Shown piece by piece: positions 27,266 to 36,123 of a stretch of 64,000 nucleotides of DNA. The DNA lies in the NCBI GenBank assembly GCA_002840845.1, contig PHCS01000007.1:62001-126000 (forward strand). Reading direction: 5' to 3'. Positions within the stretch are counted from its first letter, which is position 1. Each line of letters opens with the position of its first letter. Origin of the DNA: Betaproteobacteria bacterium HGW-Betaproteobacteria-14. GTDB taxonomy: Bacteria; Pseudomonadota; Gammaproteobacteria; Burkholderiales; Rhodocyclaceae. A program made the position numbers and the translations under genes. The notes under the pieces are model-generated. The model was not told the DNA's origin. It searched no databases and was given only the letters and a program-made list of their open reading frames with translations.

Positions 27266-28138
27266 CTACAGCACGATGGCCAGGGCAATCGAGATGAACA
27301 GCAGCGAAGCGACGTTGCCGACCATGACGATCGAGGCAACCTTGTCCGGCTCCTGGCGGTAGCGCTCGGCGAAGACGTAGTTGAGCACCGCCGGCGGCAG
27401 CGCGCCGAACACCAGCAGCATGTCGCGATGCTGCGGGTTGAGGTCCAGCGCCCATCCCGCCCCCCAGGCGATCAGCATGCCGAGCAGCGGCCGCGCCACG
27501 GCGCCCGCCACGCCGACGCCCCAGGCGTGGAACGAGGCGTCCGCCAGGCGCACGCCGAGCGAGAAGAGCAGGAGGGGGATCGATATCTCGCCCAGCATGC
27601 GGATGGCCGTCAGCAGCGGCGGCCACAACGCCAGTTCGCCGGCGCTCACGCCGATGCCGGCCAGCGCCGCCAGCATGACCGGCATGCGCCAGACCGTGGA
27701 CAGCCGCGTGCGATGGTCCAGCATCCAGGCGCCGAGCGAGAAATGCAGCAGGTTCTCCACCAGGAACAGCACCACCGCCGCCGGCAGCGCCGCCTCGCCG
27801 AAGGCCAGCACCGCCAGCGGCAGGCCCATGTTGCCGGAGTTGTTGAACATCATCGGCGGCAGGAAGGTCTTCGCCTCCACCTTCATGAGGCGTGCCAGCG
27901 GCCAGGCCGCCAGCCCCGATCCGAGTACCACGGCGGCGGCGCCCACCGCCAGCGCCCAGTAGGTCACCAGGTCGAAGCGGTGTCCGGCCAGGGTGGCGAA
28001 CACCAGGGCGGGGATGAAGACGTCCATGTTGAGCTGGTTGGCGAAAGCCATGTCGGGCTTGAAGCGCCGGCCGTAGAACCAGCCCGCCAGGACGATGGCG
28101 AACAGCGGGAAGATGATGGAAACGATGCGCAGCAGCAT
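27266..28138 (-). CDS. AEC-family (auxin efflux carrier) permease
   Basis: 290 residues with about ten hydrophobic helices in two inverted halves of five. NNSGNMGLPLAVLAFG in the first half is the signature crossover region of the AEC/BART superfamily, and VFGALPPAVLNYVFAERY in the second half is its counterpart. Bacterial members move dicarboxylates such as malonate or malate, or amino-acid derivatives, but the substrate cannot be told here. The start lies 8 nt from a REP pair, and the gene stands alone. Confidence 0.88.
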   Translation of the reverse strand: MLLRIVSIIFPLFAIVLAGWFYGRRFKPDMAFANQLNMDVFIPALVFATLAGHRFDLVTYWALAVGAAAVVLGSGLAAWPLARLMKVEAKTFLPPMMFNNSGNMGLPLAVLAFGEAALPAAVVLFLVENLLHFSLGAWMLDHRTRLSTVWRMPVMLAALAGIGVSAGELALWPPLLTAIRMLGEISIPLLLFSLGVRLADASFHAWGVGVAGAVARPLLGMLIAWGAGWALDLNPQHRDMLLVFGALPPAVLNYVFAERYRQEPDKVASIVMVGNVASLLFISIALAIVL

Positions 28139-28146
28139 GGGTTCAT

Positions 28147-28214
28147 GTAGGTCGGGCTTCAGCCCGACTGCCGAAGTTGTCCGGGCGCCGTCGTCGGGCT
28201 GAAGCCCGACCTAC
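28147..28214. repeat. BIME-like pair of REP elements (copy 1)
   Basis: Two 22-nt REPs face each other: GTAG plus the palindrome GTCGGGCTTCAGCCCGAC at 28147-28168, and its inverse at 28193-28214. The inverted copy ends in CTAC, whose CTA (28211-28213) is the reverse complement of the hslU TAG stop codon. Such GTAG-headed REPs are normally mobilised by a RAYT (TnpA_REP) transposase, which is not in this window. Confidence 0.9.
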
Positions 28215-29542
28215 AGCACGTAGCGCGCCAGATCCTCGCTCTGCGCCAGATCTTTCAGTCGCGAATCGACATAAGCCGCATCGATCGTCAGCGACTTGCC
28301 GTGGCTGCCGGCATCGAAGGCCACTTCCTCGAGCAGCTTCTCCATGACCGTGTACAACCGGCGCGCGCCGATGTTTTCGGTCGTCTCGTTGACGGCAAAG
28401 GCCAGCTCGGCGAGCCGGCGCACGCCCTCGGGCTGGAAGTCGAGCGCGACGCCCTCGGTGCCCAGCAGCGCTTCGTACTGCTCCGTAAGGCAGGCATCCG
28501 TGCTGGTGAGGATGCGTTCGAAATCCTCGACGTTGAGCGAATCCAGTTCCACGCGGATGGGGAAGCGCCCCTGCAATTCCGGGATCAGGTCGGAAGGCTT
28601 GGACAGATGGAAGGCGCCGCTGCCGATGAAGAGGATGTGGTCGGTCTTCACCATGCCGTATTTTGTCGTGATGGTCGTGCCTTCGACGAGCGGCAGCAGA
28701 TCGCGCTGCACGCCCTGGCGCGAGACGTCTGCGCCGTGCATGTCCGATCGCGTCGCAATCTTGTCGATCTCGTCGAGGAAGACAATGCCGTTCTGCTCCA
28801 CCGCCTGCACGGCGGCGAGCTTGACCTCGTCGTCGTTCACCAGGCGAGCGGCCTCTTCGTCGGCGATCGCCTTCAGCGCCTCCTTGATGCGCATGCGCCG
28901 CGTCTTGCGGCGGCCCGTGCCGATATTCTGGAACATGCCCTGGATCTGCGAGGTCAGCTCCTCCATGCCGGGCGGAGCGAGGATTTCCATCTGCGCGCTG
29001 GGCGTCGCCACTTCGATCTCGATCTCGCGCTCGTCCAGTTCGCCCTCGCGCAGCTTCTTGCGGAACTTCTGCCGCGCCACTGTTTCCTCGCCCGTCTCCG
29101 GCTCGCCCTGCAGGCCCGCGCCGCGCGCCGGGGGCAGCAGCACGTCGAGCACGCGGTCCTCGGCGGCATCCATCGCGCGATCGCGCACGCTGCGCATGGC
29201 CGCCTCGCGGCCGTCCTTGATGGCGGTCTCGACCAGGTCGCGCACGATGGAATCCACGTCCCGGCCGACATAGCCGACTTCGGTGAATTTCGTCGCCTCG
29301 ATCTTGATGAAGGGCGCGTTGGCGAGCCGCGCCAGGCGGCGCGCGATTTCCGTCTTGCCGACGCCCGTGGGGCCGATCATGAGGATGTTCTTCGGCGTGA
29401 TCTCCGAGCGCAGCGGCTCGGCCACCTGGGCGCGGCGCCAGCGGTTGCGCAGGGCGATGGCGACGGCGCGCTTGGCGCGCGCCTGGCCGACGATGTGCTT
29501 GTCCAGCTCGTGGACGATTTCCTGGGGGGTCATTGAGGACAT
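28211..29542 (-). CDS. hslU: ATP-dependent protease ATPase subunit HslU (ClpY)
   Basis: 443 residues, the standard length. AAA+ unfoldase that feeds HslV. It starts at the ATG at 29542 (MSSMTPQEI), preceded by AAGG at a good distance. Walker [16 protein letters not shown], Walker [12 protein letters not shown], the GYVGRDV pore motif and the C-terminal LARYVL that inserts into HslV are present. The I domain spans about 110-240. Its TAG stop is contributed by the GTAG head of a REP element. Confidence 0.98.
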   Translation of the reverse strand: MSSMTPQEIVHELDKHIVGQARAKRAVAIALRNRWRRAQVAEPLRSEITPKNILMIGPTGVGKTEIARRLARLANAPFIKIEATKFTEVGYVGRDVDSIVRDLVETAIKDGREAAMRSVRDRAMDAAEDRVLDVLLPPARGAGLQGEPETGEETVARQKFRKKLREGELDEREIEIEVATPSAQMEILAPPGMEELTSQIQGMFQNIGTGRRKTRRMRIKEALKAIADEEAARLVNDDEVKLAAVQAVEQNGIVFLDEIDKIATRSDMHGADVSRQGVQRDLLPLVEGTTITTKYGMVKTDHILFIGSGAFHLSKPSDLIPELQGRFPIRVELDSLNVEDFERILTSTDACLTEQYEALLGTEGVALDFQPEGVRRLAELAFAVNETTENIGARRLYTVMEKLLEEVAFDAGSHGKSLTIDAAYVDSRLKDLAQSEDLARYVL

Positions 29543-29558
29543 GATGAAAACCTTTTTT

Positions 29559-29603
29559 ACCACAGAGAAATTCAGGATTTGTGTTCCTCTGTGTCTCTGT
29601 GGT
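29559..29603. repeat. Inverted repeat between hslV and hslU
   Basis: ACCACAGAGA at 29559-29568 is mirrored by TCTCTGTGGT at 29594-29603, with CACAGAGG-type sequence between. This CACAGAG family is a common dispersed element of proteobacterial intergenic DNA. It forms a 10-bp hairpin in the hslVU transcript. Confidence 0.7.
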
Positions 29604-29611
29604 GACTGGTT

Positions 29612-30148
29612 CTATTCCAGCGTTTCAATAACGTGGCTCTGGTTGGTGTAGATGCACAGGTCGCCGGCAACAGCGAGGGACTTCCTGACGATCTCTTCGG
29701 GGCCCAGTTCGGTGTTCTCCAGCAGGGCGCGCGCCGCCGCCTGCGCGTAGGGCCCGCCGCTGCCGATGGCGACGATGCCCAGCTCCGGCTCCAGCACGTC
29801 GCCGTTGCCGGTGATGACGAGCGAGGTTTGCCGGTCGGCCACCGCCAGCATGGCTTCCAGGCGGCGCAGGATGCGGTCGGTGCGCCAGTCCTTGGCCAGC
29901 TCCACGGCGCTGCGCAGCAGGTTGCCCTGGTGTTTTTCCAGTCTGGCCTCGAAGCGCTCGAACAGGGTGAAGGCATCGGCCGTGCCACCGGCGAAGCCGG
30001 CCAGGATCTTCTCCTGGTAGAGCCGGCGCACTTTGCGCGCGCTGGCCTTGATGACGATGTTGCCGAGCGTCACCTGGCCGTCGCCGCCGAGGGCGACGCG
30101 CGTGCCGCGGCGCACTGAAAGGATGGTGGTGCCGTGATATTGCTCCAT
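29612..30148 (-). CDS. hslV: ATP-dependent protease subunit HslV (ClpQ)
   Basis: 178 residues. The threonine protease of the HslVU complex. The catalytic Thr is residue 7, in [10 protein letters not shown], so a six-residue MEQYHG propeptide must be removed, unlike E. coli HslV where only Met is removed. The active-site lysine is expected in [13 protein letters not shown] and the C-terminal [11 protein letters not shown] is typical. It precedes hslU on the same strand with a hairpin between them. Confidence 0.97.
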   Translation of the reverse strand: MEQYHGTTILSVRRGTRVALGGDGQVTLGNIVIKASARKVRRLYQEKILAGFAGGTADAFTLFERFEARLEKHQGNLLRSAVELAKDWRTDRILRRLEAMLAVADRQTSLVITGNGDVLEPELGIVAIGSGGPYAQAAARALLENTELGPEEIVRKSLAVAGDLCIYTNQSHVIETLE

Positions 30149-30187
30149 GGAACTGCCCGATAGAATACGAAGGAAGGAAAGCGTGCG

Positions 30188-31405
30188 TCAGAACTTGCGC
30201 CGCTCGACGTGCGCCACCTGGTTGATGCCGAGCACGCCGAACAACGCGTAGATCAACTGGTTCGGATTGTGGATCGTCACGCTGCAGCCCGTGATCTGCA
30301 GGTTGGTCAGTGTGTTCAGGAAGAGGCCGGCGCTGACGAAATCCATGCGCTTGAGATCGCTGCAATCGATGAGCACCTGTTCGCGGCCCGTGGCGAAATC
30401 GACCAGTTGCCGGAAGGCATCCGAGCCGGCGCTGTACATCTCTCCCGCCAGGGGAAAGGTGTCCGCATCGGCCGCAACCTCCGCCGGCACGGCAGTGGCA
30501 GGCTTCTTCTGCGGCGGCCGGTTTTCCCACGAGGGGGGGGACACTTCGAAGGTAATGGCGTAATTCACCGCCCACTCCTCGAACGGATCCTGCTGGGCCA
30601 TGTGCTGATACAACTCCAGCAGCAGCATCCAGAGCGTTTCGTCCTCGCGCCTGCCGACTTCGATCTTGCCCTTCAGCAGCTCGGCCAGCTTGTCGGGGCC
30701 GCTCATTACCAGTTCGCACTTGCGCTTGCGCGCCCCTCGCATCGCCTTCAGCAGCATCTCGGCGCCCAGCGTATCCACGCCCTGCAGCTTGCCGAACTCG
30801 ACGCGCGCCACCGGATTGCCGGCGATGATCTTCTCGAGCTGCTTGATTTGCTTGTCGGAGGCCTCGCCCAGCAGCCCTGAAAATGCCACGAAGGCCGTGC
30901 CGCCGGTGGTGAGCGCCGGACCAAGCGACTGCCGCACCGGCTCGACCCAGGTTGGCGGCGACTTCTCGTATTTCATCGAGTATTCGAGCGCGCGCTTGTC
31001 GAACACCTCGCGCTTGCCCAGGAGCTGGTAGAGGTCGAACAGCATCGCCCACACCTGGTCGGCCGCGGCCGCCAGCCCGCCCGCATCGGCGGCGGCTTCC
31101 AGCGTCGCCAGGGCCGCCTCGTCCTGCCCGTTGGCGAAGAGGATGGCCGCTTCCTCGACCACCGGGTGCAGGGACGACGCGCTTTCGCTGATCTCGACGT
31201 GGCCGGGATGGTCCTCTTCATGCGCCTCGAACGCGCCGGGCGCGGTGAAATCGAGCGATTCGAGTTCTTCGCTCTGCGGCTTTGCGTCCGCCACAGGCTT
31301 GGACGCAGCCGGGCGCGCCGCTGCCGGCGCCTCGGGCGCCTTCTTCCGGGCCGCCGGCTTCGCCGGTTCTGGCGGGGGTTTCTTGCCGAAAAGTGAGAAT
31401 GCCAC
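30188..31405 (-). CDS. Cytoplasmic protein with two STAS-like domains, function unknown
   Basis: 405 residues from a GTG at 31405; an earlier in-frame ATG (31495) would run into the upstream permease gene. The N-terminus MAFSLFGKK is followed by a Lys/Pro/Ala-rich linker (about 10-65), an acidic patch and a helical segment (LFANGQDEAALATLEAAAD). Two STAS-like alpha/beta units end the protein: one around ARVEFGKLQGVDTLGAEML and one around QVLIDCSDLKRMDFVSAGLF. STAS domains bind nucleotides, lipids or partner proteins in anti-sigma antagonists and in MlaB. It lies 39 nt upstream of hslV. No specific role is assigned. Confidence 0.72.
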   Translation of the reverse strand: MAFSLFGKKPPPEPAKPAARKKAPEAPAAARPAASKPVADAKPQSEELESLDFTAPGAFEAHEEDHPGHVEISESASSLHPVVEEAAILFANGQDEAALATLEAAADAGGLAAAADQVWAMLFDLYQLLGKREVFDKRALEYSMKYEKSPPTWVEPVRQSLGPALTTGGTAFVAFSGLLGEASDKQIKQLEKIIAGNPVARVEFGKLQGVDTLGAEMLLKAMRGARKRKCELVMSGPDKLAELLKGKIEVGRREDETLWMLLLELYQHMAQQDPFEEWAVNYAITFEVSPPSWENRPPQKKPATAVPAEVAADADTFPLAGEMYSAGSDAFRQLVDFATGREQVLIDCSDLKRMDFVSAGLFLNTLTNLQITGCSVTIHNPNQLIYALFGVLGINQVAHVERRKF

Positions 31406-31469
31406 GCTGTCTTTCAGGGATGTCCAGTTGCCGGACCGGCTTGGCGCAACGCCAAGCCGGACATGACTT

Positions 31470-32243
31470 TTAGCATATCGGCCGGGGCGGTGCAACGCCG
31501 GAACGGATGAGCGCGAAAATCAAACCCGCCCCGGCCAGCATCCAGACACTCGCCGCACCGGCGGGCAAGTCCGCCAGCGCCGCCAATGACAGGCCGGCGA
31601 GATAGCCGGCCGCCCCGATGCCCAATCCTGCCGCGATGCGCCGCTGCCTCAGACCATGGGTCGCGAGCGCAGGAACGATCAGGCTGGCGAAAACCAGATA
31701 CACGCCGACGAGTTGCACCGAAACTGTTACCGCAAACGCAAATAGCGTGTAGAACGCCAGTCCGCCGCCTTGCCTTCCGATTATTTTCCAGACCAGCAGG
31801 AGCGCCGCACTGGCCGCGCCTGCCGCAAGCAACTGGCCTTGGGAAACCCACAGCATCTGCCCGACCAGCAGGTCGCGAAGATGTTCGCCGCCGTGGGCGT
31901 CGCGCGACAGCAGAAGCACGGCGCCGCTGGCGGCCAGCACGAAGAGCAATCCGATCAGCGCCTCCTGCAATTTCGGCCAGTGTCTTTCACTCCATTGCAG
32001 CATGAGCGCCGCCCCCAGCGCCGCGCCGACCGCCGCACCTTGAACCACCCAAGGGTTGTCGCCCCGGTCAGCCAGGTGCGCCACCAGCGCCCCCAGGCCG
32101 GCCACCTGCGCCACAGCGAGGTCGATGAAGATGATGCCGCGCGCGAGCACCTGGATGCCCAGCGGTACATGCGTGGCGAGGACAATCAGGCCGGCGGCGA
32201 ACGCTGGCCAGAGCAGATCGATCTGCGTCGCCAGCCCGCTCAT
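31470..32243 (-). CDS. Metal ABC transporter permease (ZnuB/TroC family)
   Basis: 257 residues with about eight membrane helices. The ABC-3 family pattern is clear in LGIQVLARGIIFIDLAVAQVAGLG (in part) and VYLVFASLIVPALATHGL. It should carry Zn, Mn or Fe ions into the cytoplasm together with the adjacent binding protein, whose stop it overlaps by 4 nt. No ATP-binding subunit gene is present on either side, which is unusual for this family. Confidence 0.9.
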   Translation of the reverse strand: MSGLATQIDLLWPAFAAGLIVLATHVPLGIQVLARGIIFIDLAVAQVAGLGALVAHLADRGDNPWVVQGAAVGAALGAALMLQWSERHWPKLQEALIGLLFVLAASGAVLLLSRDAHGGEHLRDLLVGQMLWVSQGQLLAAGAASAALLLVWKIIGRQGGGLAFYTLFAFAVTVSVQLVGVYLVFASLIVPALATHGLRQRRIAAGLGIGAAGYLAGLSLAALADLPAGAASVWMLAGAGLIFALIRSGVAPPRPIC

Positions 32244-33130
32244 GGGACCGCCTTCCTGAGCTGGGCCATGGTGTCGTCGAAGAGGCCGAACAGGTCATGC
32301 GCCCGCTCGCTGCCGCCGACGGTGAACGGCAGGGTGACGAGCGGGATGCCCGAGCGCTCGGCCAGCCACTCGCCCGGCCGCGGCGAATCAAATGGCGTGC
32401 GCACGATAAGCCTGGCCTGCTTTGCCTTGACTTGTCCCAACAGCTGGGCGAGGTGCGTGCTGCCAGGTTCGATGCCGGGCTTGGGTTCCAGCGTGCCTGC
32501 CTCAATGAGGCCAAGCCAGTTGAAAAGGTAGCTGAAGCTCCTGTGCTGCGCCACCACGCGCATGCCGCGCAGTTGGGCGGCCTCCCTTTCCCAGCGGGCG
32601 ATCGCCAGCTGCAGCCTGTCGGCGAAGGCCTGCTGTCGCGCCGCATAGTGCGCGGCGTTCGCCGCATCCAGCTCGCCCAGGCGCTTCGACAGCGGCCCGG
32701 CCACGGCCAGCAGGTTGCGCGGATCGAGCTGGATGTGCGGATTGCCGGCGGCGTGCACATCCCCTTCGGCACGGTCGAGCCGGGTCGGCACCTCAAGGCG
32801 CACGACCTGTTGCGCCGCCTCGAAGTAGCCGGAGCGGCCTGGCTGCACGGCAGCGTTGCCCGATTCGCGCAGCACCGGCGGCAGCCACCCCGCTTCCAGG
32901 TCGGCGCCCGTGCACACTACCAGCTGCGCATTGCGCGCCTTGGCGATCAGCGAGGGCCGCGCCTCGATACGATGCGGGTCCTGCAGGGCATGCGTGGCGG
33001 AGTAGGCGCTCACCATGTCGCCGCCCAGCTCCTTCACCAGGGATGCCCATTCGGGCTCGCAGGCGAACACGCGAAGCTCGGCGCGCACCGGCAGCGCCAC
33101 CAGCAAGAACAGGATCAAGAGTCGTTTCAT
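32240..33130 (-). CDS. Periplasmic metal-binding protein of ABC transporter (ZnuA-like)
   Basis: 296 residues with a signal peptide ending at VRA/ELR. Cluster A-I family features: DPHRIEARPS with His53, PHIQLDPRN with His132, and AQHRSFSYLF with His196 give three candidate metal ligands, and an acidic residue in TPFDSPRPGEW may be the fourth. It lacks the long His-rich loop of many ZnuA proteins. The VFACEPEWASL start of the mature part contains a Cys not typical of ZnuA. Metal is probably Zn or Mn. Followed without gap by the permease gene. Confidence 0.88.
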   Translation of the reverse strand: MKRLLILFLLVALPVRAELRVFACEPEWASLVKELGGDMVSAYSATHALQDPHRIEARPSLIAKARNAQLVVCTGADLEAGWLPPVLRESGNAAVQPGRSGYFEAAQQVVRLEVPTRLDRAEGDVHAAGNPHIQLDPRNLLAVAGPLSKRLGELDAANAAHYAARQQAFADRLQLAIARWEREAAQLRGMRVVAQHRSFSYLFNWLGLIEAGTLEPKPGIEPGSTHLAQLLGQVKAKQARLIVRTPFDSPRPGEWLAERSGIPLVTLPFTVGGSERAHDLFGLFDDTMAQLRKAVP

Positions 33131-33139
33131 GTTCCACTC

Positions 33140-34522
33140 CTAGAATTTGTGGGCGCCGTGGGCGCCCAGGCTCATGATGTACTGCAGCGCCACCTGGTTG
33201 TCGGTGACGCCCTGCATGGACTTGTCGCGGGCGAACTGCAAACGCAGACGGGAGAACTCGCTTTGCGACCAGTCCGCCATCAGGGTGTGCCGTTTCGGCC
33301 GGTAGCCGGTGAAGTAGGCGTTGGCCGGATCGAGCGCGGCGAAGACAGTGGCTGGGTCGTAACGCTTGCTGCCCGAATTCAGCCAGTCGAAGCGGTAGCC
33401 GACGCTCCACTGTGGCATGAACTGCCACACCGCCTGCGCATAGCCGCCGGTCTGGCGCGAGCGCAGATCGCCGAGTGCGACGCCGCCCAGACAGGGCGAA
33501 GTCGCCGCATCCGTGACGCAGGCAAGGTCGCCGCCTTCCGTGCGCCGGAAGAGTTCCGTCTGGAACTTGAAGTTGCGTTCCTTCGGATTGCCGTTAGGCG
33601 CCCATTTCCAGACAAAGTCAGCCACCAGGGTACGGCTCCTGCCGGTAAACAGGCCTTCCACTTCGTTGGGTCCGGCTGCATCCGTATCCTCGAAATGCGC
33701 CTCGCGATCCTTCGCCCGCGTGGACAGCCAGGAAAGGCCGGCGCGCCAAGCATGCGAGCGCCCGACGTCGTCGCCGACATGTGCAAACAGGGCGCTGGTG
33801 CCCGCGGAATTCCTGTTGCCGTCGGTGCCGGGAAAGCCGGCGCCACGGCCGAGTTCGGCGCCGAACTCCATGAACAGGTCGGTCGGCGCCACCCACTTCA
33901 GCTGCAGTCCGTCCTGCCCGTAATGTTCGCCGAACAGTGCCTTGCTCATCAGCGGCGCGTCGGCGAAATCCCAGGCGTGCGGATGCTGCTCGTTGATGTA
34001 GCCGATGCCGGAGAGGAAACGGCCGCCCTTGAGCGTAAAGCCCCGACCGAGGCCGAGTGTCTGGAAATACGCCTCCTCGACTTCGGCCTCGCCGTCCTTT
34101 AGTGCGACGTTGAGCATGCCGCGGAAGTACGGGTCGATGTTGGCGGAGACCACCAGTTCGGAATGGTCGAGGGTCAAGCCCCGTTCATCGCCGCCGTGGC
34201 TGTGGCCGCCTGCCGGCCAGTAGCCGGTGATGGAACGCTCCGGCACGTCCTTCATGCGGCGATACTGGCCTTGCAGAATGAGCGACACATCCGGATTGAA
34301 GCCGCCAGCCGTTCCGCCACGCGTGCCGTCGTCCTGCTGAGGCTGATTTTTATCGCGCGCCGCCTCGGTGTCGACGAGTCGTCGTTCCAGCGCCGCGATG
34401 CGCTGTTCGTAGGTTTGCTTCATCTGCGCGATTTCCGCGCGCAGGGCTTTCAGGTCTTCATCGGCCGCGGCAGCGGGCAGGGCCAGCGATGCCACGACGG
34501 CAAGCAATGCAATGCGTTGCAT
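33140..34522 (-). CDS. Outer-membrane beta-barrel protein of metal-uptake locus
   Basis: 460 residues from the ATG at 34522, preceded by GGAGA. A signal peptide ends at AAA/DED. A short coiled coil (DLKALRAEIAQMKQTYEQ onward, about 22-52) is followed by a long beta-rich region with alternating hydrophobic strands and a terminal Phe. This resembles trimeric porins of the OprO/OprP type. A His-rich loop GGHSHGGDERG (near 105) and DAWDFADA-like segments could bind metal. It precedes the metal-binding protein by 9 nt, so I infer a role in metal passage across the outer membrane. No characterised homologue is recognised. Confidence 0.75.
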   Translation of the reverse strand: MQRIALLAVVASLALPAAAADEDLKALRAEIAQMKQTYEQRIAALERRLVDTEAARDKNQPQQDDGTRGGTAGGFNPDVSLILQGQYRRMKDVPERSITGYWPAGGHSHGGDERGLTLDHSELVVSANIDPYFRGMLNVALKDGEAEVEEAYFQTLGLGRGFTLKGGRFLSGIGYINEQHPHAWDFADAPLMSKALFGEHYGQDGLQLKWVAPTDLFMEFGAELGRGAGFPGTDGNRNSAGTSALFAHVGDDVGRSHAWRAGLSWLSTRAKDREAHFEDTDAAGPNEVEGLFTGRSRTLVADFVWKWAPNGNPKERNFKFQTELFRRTEGGDLACVTDAATSPCLGGVALGDLRSRQTGGYAQAVWQFMPQWSVGYRFDWLNSGSKRYDPATVFAALDPANAYFTGYRPKRHTLMADWSQSEFSRLRLQFARDKSMQGVTDNQVALQYIMSLGAHGAHKF

Positions 34523-34587
34523 GGTGTTCTCCAAAGCAGATGAGACGACCGTCGCGTTTGGCGCAACGGCGCGTTCGACAACAGGCT

Positions 34588-34920
34588 TCAGAGAACGTAT
34601 GGAGGGGCGCGGGAGTCGTAGCGCCGTATGGTGGGGACTGACTTTTCCCGAGGCGCAGAAGGAGTGCGATCGACGCTTGCAGTGGCGACCGGGAGCGCAT
34701 GGCCGGCGCCCGGCAGCGCCGCGCAAAGGCCGGCAAAGGCCGCACAGCTGCTGCAGGTCCGGTCGATGACGGCCGCCACCGCATGTTCGCCATCCTGCGA
34801 CTCGAGTCCGGCGACCGCCGGTGCGCCGAGGTGCGCCGCCCAATGGGCGAACGCCGCCTGCTGCGCTCCGAACAGGCACAGCACGGCAAGAACAGCGATC
34901 AGTTTGCGGGAAAAGGTCAT
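34588..34920 (-). CDS. Small exported Cys/His protein (DUF2946-like)
   Basis: 110 residues. A signal peptide ends near AFA/HWA. The mature part has HWAAHLGAP and a CSSCAAFAGLC cluster (three Cys) followed by GHALP, a pattern I associate with small DUF2946-type proteins encoded beside copper or zinc uptake genes. It could be a periplasmic metal-binding or sensing peptide. It starts 10 nt after the RlmI-type gene stop and precedes the outer-membrane barrel gene, so it probably belongs to the metal locus. Confidence 0.65.
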   Translation of the reverse strand: MTFSRKLIAVLAVLCLFGAQQAAFAHWAAHLGAPAVAGLESQDGEHAVAAVIDRTCSSCAAFAGLCAALPGAGHALPVATASVDRTPSAPREKSVPTIRRYDSRAPPYVL

Positions 34921-34930
34921 CGGGCGGAAA

Positions 34931-36121
34931 TTATACGGCCTGGCAAAGCAGTCCCTTCAGGTACTCGCCCTCCGGGAAGGCCAGCGCCGCCGGATGATCG
35001 GCCGCGGCCGTCAGCCGGCGCAGGATGCGCGCATCCGCCCCGGCATCGCCGGCTGCGCCGGCGACGATCTTCTGAAACAGCTCGAGGCCGACGCCGCCCG
35101 AGCAGGAATAGGTCATGAGCAGGCCGCCCGGATTGAGCAGGCGGAAGCCGAGCAGGTTGATGTCCTTGTAGGCGCGCGCAGCGCGATCTGCATGCGCGGC
35201 AGAGGGCGCGAACTTGGGCGGATCGAGGATGATCAGGTCGAAGCGCGCGCCCGCCTTCTTCAATGCGCGCATTTCCTCGAACACGTCGGCGTCGCGCCAC
35301 TCGGCACGACCGGCCGGCAGTTGCGGATTGAGCGCCAGGTTGCGCCGCGCCCCTTCCAGCGCCGGGCCGGAACTGTCGATGGAGATCACCTGCGTCGCGC
35401 CGCCGGCCAGCGCCTGCAGGCTGAAGCCGCCCGTGTAGCAGAAGCAGTTGAGCACGCTGCGGCCCTCGGCCAGCGCGCGCACGAGCAGGCGGTTTTCCCG
35501 CTGGTCCAGGTAGAAGCCGGTCTTGTGGCCGCCGCGGATGTCCACCTCCAGTCGGATGCCGTGTTCCTCGATCACCACCGGCGCGTCCACCTCCTCGCCG
35601 TGCAGGATGCCGCTGCGCGCCTGCAGGCCTTCCAGGCCGCGCACCTCCGAGTCCGAGCGCTCGAAAACCCGCGCGCACCCCGTCGCCTGCAGCACGGCCG
35701 CCACGAGGGCGTCGCGCCACTTCTCCCCGCCCGCGCTGTTCAGCTGCAGCACCACCGTGTCGCCGTAGCGGTCGGCGATGACGCCGGGCAGGCCGTCCGA
35801 TTCGCCGTGGATGAGGCGCAGGCCCTGCTGTGCGCGCAGCTCCGGCAGCGCCGCGCGCGCGGCGACCGCCGCCGCCACGCGGCGCTTGAAGAAGGCGTGG
35901 TCGATGGTCTCGTCGGGATCGAACGACCACAGGCGCGCGCGGATCTGCGAATGCGGGCTCCAGGCCGCGCGGCCGAGCCTGCGGCCGTTGTCGGCAACGA
36001 CCTCCACCGTGTCGCCGGGGCGGGCGCGCCCATTGAGCCGCGCCACCGAGCCCTCGAAGATCCAGGGATGGCGGCGCATGGCGGAGCGCTCCTTGCCAGG
36101 CGAGAGGATAAGTTCTGTCAT
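34931..36121 (-). CDS. rlmI: 23S rRNA (cytosine-C5) methyltransferase RlmI-type
   Basis: 396 residues from the ATG at 36121. An N-terminal PUA domain (about 1-75, KERSAMRRHPWIFEGSV) precedes an EEHGIRLEVDIRGGHKTGFY segment (in part) and a Rossmann methyltransferase domain with VLNCFCYTGGFSLQA (SAM site) and LIILDPPKFAPS (catalytic motif IV). TYSCSGGV carries the catalytic Cys of the m5C family. Family members modify C1962 of 23S rRNA. The next gene upstream ends 2 nt before. Confidence 0.9.
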   Translation of the reverse strand: MTELILSPGKERSAMRRHPWIFEGSVARLNGRARPGDTVEVVADNGRRLGRAAWSPHSQIRARLWSFDPDETIDHAFFKRRVAAAVAARAALPELRAQQGLRLIHGESDGLPGVIADRYGDTVVLQLNSAGGEKWRDALVAAVLQATGCARVFERSDSEVRGLEGLQARSGILHGEEVDAPVVIEEHGIRLEVDIRGGHKTGFYLDQRENRLLVRALAEGRSVLNCFCYTGGFSLQALAGGATQVISIDSSGPALEGARRNLALNPQLPAGRAEWRDADVFEEMRALKKAGARFDLIILDPPKFAPSAAHADRAARAYKDINLLGFRLLNPGGLLMTYSCSGGVGLELFQKIVAGAAGDAGADARILRRLTAAADHPAALAFPEGEYLKGLLCQAV

Positions 36122-36123
36122 TG

